This document shows positions 62,431-64,000 of a DNA stretch of 64,000 bases, one piece after another. The notes beneath the pieces are model-generated. The model saw nothing but the letters and a program-made list of their open reading frames with translations. It did not search any database and had not been told where the DNA came from. The translations under genes and the position numbers were made by a program. Source of the DNA: Serinibacter arcticus (GTDB taxonomy: Bacteria > Actinomycetota > Actinomycetes > Actinomycetales > Beutenbergiaceae); assembly GCF_004786095.1 (NCBI RefSeq), contig NZ_RHPJ01000004.1, positions 1 through 64,000 of the forward strand, given 5' to 3'. Numbering within the stretch: position 1 is the stretch's first letter; the number at the start of each line of letters is the position of its first letter.

Positions 62431-63235
62431 ACCCGGCGTCGGACGCGATCGCGCGGACCGCCTCCGCCTGCACCTCGGCGTGCTCCATCACGAACACTCC
62501 CCCGGGGCGCAGCAGCCGTCGCGCGGCGAGCACGACGGCGCGCGGCACCTCCAGGCCGTCCAGGCCCCCGCCGTAGAGCGCCAGGTCGGGATCGAAGTCG
62601 CGGACCTCCGGCTCGTTCGGGACGGCGTCGGGCGGGATGTACGGCGGGTTGGACACGACGACGTCGACCGTGCCGTCCAGATCGGCCAGCAGCGCCGGGT
62701 CGCGGACGTCACCGAGCTCGGTGCGGAGCGCGGAGGACCCCGCCAGCGTCTGCGCGTCGCCGTTGCGGCGGGTCAGCGCGACCGCCTCCGGCGAGGCGTC
62801 CACCGCGACCACCCGGCTGGCGGGCACCTCGACGTCGACCGACACCGCGATCCCGCCCGCGCCGCAGCACAGGTCGACGACCAGCGGGTCGCTCCCCCGG
62901 GCCGCCACGGCCAGCGCCGCGTCGATCGCGTGCTGGGCGACGACCTCGGTCTCCGGCCGCGGGACGAACACGCCGGCCTCGACCCGCAGCGTAATGTGCC
63001 GGAACACCGCGGAGCCGACGATGTGCTGGAGCGGTTCGCGCCGCCGTCGTCGATCGACGAGCTCGGCGAACTCCTGGCGCAGCGACGTTGGGAGCGCGGC
63101 GGGCGCGTAGGCGAGGTGCGGGACGCCGAGCGCGTACGCGGCAAGGGCGCGCGCGTCGTGCTCGGGCGAGGGGACGCCGGCCTCGGCGAGGATGGCCCCC
63201 GCCCCGCGCACCAGCGCGCGCAGCTCCGGGTTCAC
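62363..63235 (-). CDS. prmC: release factor glutamine N5-methyltransferase
   Basis: PrmC (HemK) methylates the glutamine of the GGQ motif of release factors RF1 and RF2 with S-adenosylmethionine. The 290-residue protein has an N-terminal helical domain (about 1-75), [10 protein letters not shown], the SAM motif [15 protein letters not shown] (the usual GTGSG reads CCGAGG) and the substrate motif [14 protein letters not shown]. The GTG at 63235 overlaps the prfA stop (GTGA), coupling enzyme and substrate genes. Confidence 0.94.
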   Translation of the reverse strand: MNPELRALVRGAGAILAEAGVPSPEHDARALAAYALGVPHLAYAPAALPTSLRQEFAELVDRRRRREPLQHIVGSAVFRHITLRVEAGVFVPRPETEVVAQHAIDAALAVAARGSDPLVVDLCCGAGGIAVSVDVEVPASRVVAVDASPEAVALTRRNGDAQTLAGSSALRTELGDVRDPALLADLDGTVDVVVSNPPYIPPDAVPNEPEVRDFDPDLALYGGGLDGLEVPRAVVLAARRLLRPGGVFVMEHAEVQAEAVRAIASDAGFTEVTSFEDLTSRPRGVRAVAP

Positions 63236-64000
63236 GCCTCGCCCGCGGCCGCGAGCTGCGCCGCCTCGTCCATCTCGATCGCGGAGGCGACGAGGGCGTC
63301 CAGGTCGCCGTCGAGCACCGTGTCGAGGTTGTACGCCTTGAAGGAGGTGCGGTGGTCGACGATGCGGTTCTCGGGGTAGTTGTAGGTCCGGATCCGCTCC
63401 GAGCGGTCGACCGTGCGCACCTGACTCCGGCGCGCCTCGCTCGCGGCCGCTGCCGCCTCCTCCTGCTGGGCGGCGAGGATGCGGGCGCGCAGCACGCGCA
63501 TGCCGGCCTCGCGGTTCTGCAGCTGGCTCTTCTCGTTCTGCATCGAGACCACGATGCCGGTGGGCAGGTGGGTGATGCGGACGGCGGAGTCGGTGGTGTT
63601 GACGCTCTGGCCACCCGGGCCGGAGGAGCGGAAGACGTCGATGCGCAGGTCGTTCTGCTCGATCTCGACCTCGCCCTCGTCGTCCGCCTCGGGGAGCACG
63701 AGCACGCCGGCGGCCGAGGTGTGGATGCGGCCCTGCGACTCCGTCACGGGCACGCGCTGCACGCGGTGCACCCCGCCCTCGTACTTCAGGTGGGCCCACA
63801 CGCCGTCCAGCTGGTCGGCACCGCCGGCGGCGCCGCGCGACTTCACGGCGAGCTGGACGTCCTTGTACCCACCCAGGGCGGAGTCCGTGGCCTCGATGAT
63901 CTGCGTGGACCAGCCGCGCCGCTCGGCGTAGCGCATGTACATCCGCAGGAGGTCGCCGGCGAACAGCGCGGACTCCTCGCCGCCCTCGCCCGCCTTGATC
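63232..64000 (-). CDS. prfA: peptide chain release factor 1 (3' part, cut by window edge)
   Basis: RF1 ends translation at UAA and UAG. The window holds the last 255 or so residues; the 5' end lies to the right of it. The frame runs into the edge with [18 protein letters not shown], part of domain 2. The catalytic GGQ is in [19 protein letters not shown], followed by [20 protein letters not shown] and [16 protein letters not shown], all diagnostic. The RF1 tripeptide determinant region is outside or at the edge, but the order prfA-prmC supports RF1. Confidence 0.95.
   Translation of the reverse strand, partial: IKAGEGGEESALFAGDLLRMYMRYAERRGWSTQIIEATDSALGGYKDVQLAVKSRGAAGGADQLDGVWAHLKYEGGVHRVQRVPVTESQGRIHTSAAGVLVLPEADDEGEVEIEQNDLRIDVFRSSGPGGQSVNTTDSAVRITHLPTGIVVSMQNEKSQLQNREAGMRVLRARILAAQQEEAAAAASEARRSQVRTVDRSERIRTYNYPENRIVDHRTSFKAYNLDTVLDGDLDALVASAIEMDEAAQLAAAGEA

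Overview
This is a high-GC (about 70% or more by eye) actinobacterial chromosome segment, most likely from the order Micrococcales. The 16S 5' end, the actinobacterial rrn leader, NucS-type mismatch repair and the GlgE alpha-glucan pathway all fit. So does the gene order prfA-prmC-tsaC-wecA-atpI-atpBEFHAGDC-DUF2550, which I know from other actinobacteria. I cannot assign a genus. Most genes sit in tightly packed, overlapping operons (ATGA or GTGA junctions). I see no prophage, insertion sequence, CRISPR array or tRNA.

Layout. 1-383: start of a leftward rRNA operon with leader and promoter. 0.8-4.5 kb: two different dihydroxy-acid dehydratases. 4.6-9.4 kb: gatCAB, an MntR-like regulator and a DUF1361 membrane protein. 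9.5-11 kb: a DUF559/AbiEi-like protein, small palindromes and a LapA-like membrane protein. 11-13.8 kb: pxpABC (5-oxoprolinase) with a conserved protein of unknown role. 13.9-16.1 kb: a TetR regulator with its drug-efflux pump. 16-17.2 kb: two small membrane proteins. 17.2-25.4 kb: tRNA thiolation (cysteine desulfurase, mnmA), a methionine-synthase-like protein, a DUF4921 HIT/GalT-like protein, an epimerase-like protein, arfB and etfBA. 25.4-40.3 kb: alpha-glucan metabolism (glgX, glgE, treS and a maltokinase-GlgB fusion). Between glgX and glgE lies a small operon of a membrane protein, a type III ketosynthase, a haem-oxygenase-like metallo-oxidase and an unrecognised protein. 40.4-45.6 kb: a CnoX-like thioredoxin/TPR protein, a lipoprotein/membrane-protein pair and a long coiled-coil protein. 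45.6-49 kb: two alpha/beta hydrolases and a divergent TetR/oxidoreductase pair with matched operators. 49-52.5 kb: an ABC-F ATPase, a small zinc-binding protein, nucS and DUF2550. 52.5-64 kb: F-type ATP synthase, wecA, tsaC, prmC and the 3' part of prfA.

How genes work together. GlgE, TreS and maltokinase convert trehalose by way of maltose and maltose 1-phosphate into alpha-glucan; GlgB adds branches and GlgX trims them. Desulfurase supplies sulfur to MnmA. PxpA, B and C together open 5-oxoproline. GatCAB corrects mischarged Gln/Asn tRNAs. PrmC methylates the release factor whose gene overlaps it.

The best candidates for something undescribed are the ketosynthase/metallo-oxidase operon at 27.75-31.6 kb and the in-frame maltokinase-GlgB fusion. 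Smaller points are a 30-residue insertion between catalytic residues of NucS, two well-defined TetR operator pairs, and several structured intergenic repeats.
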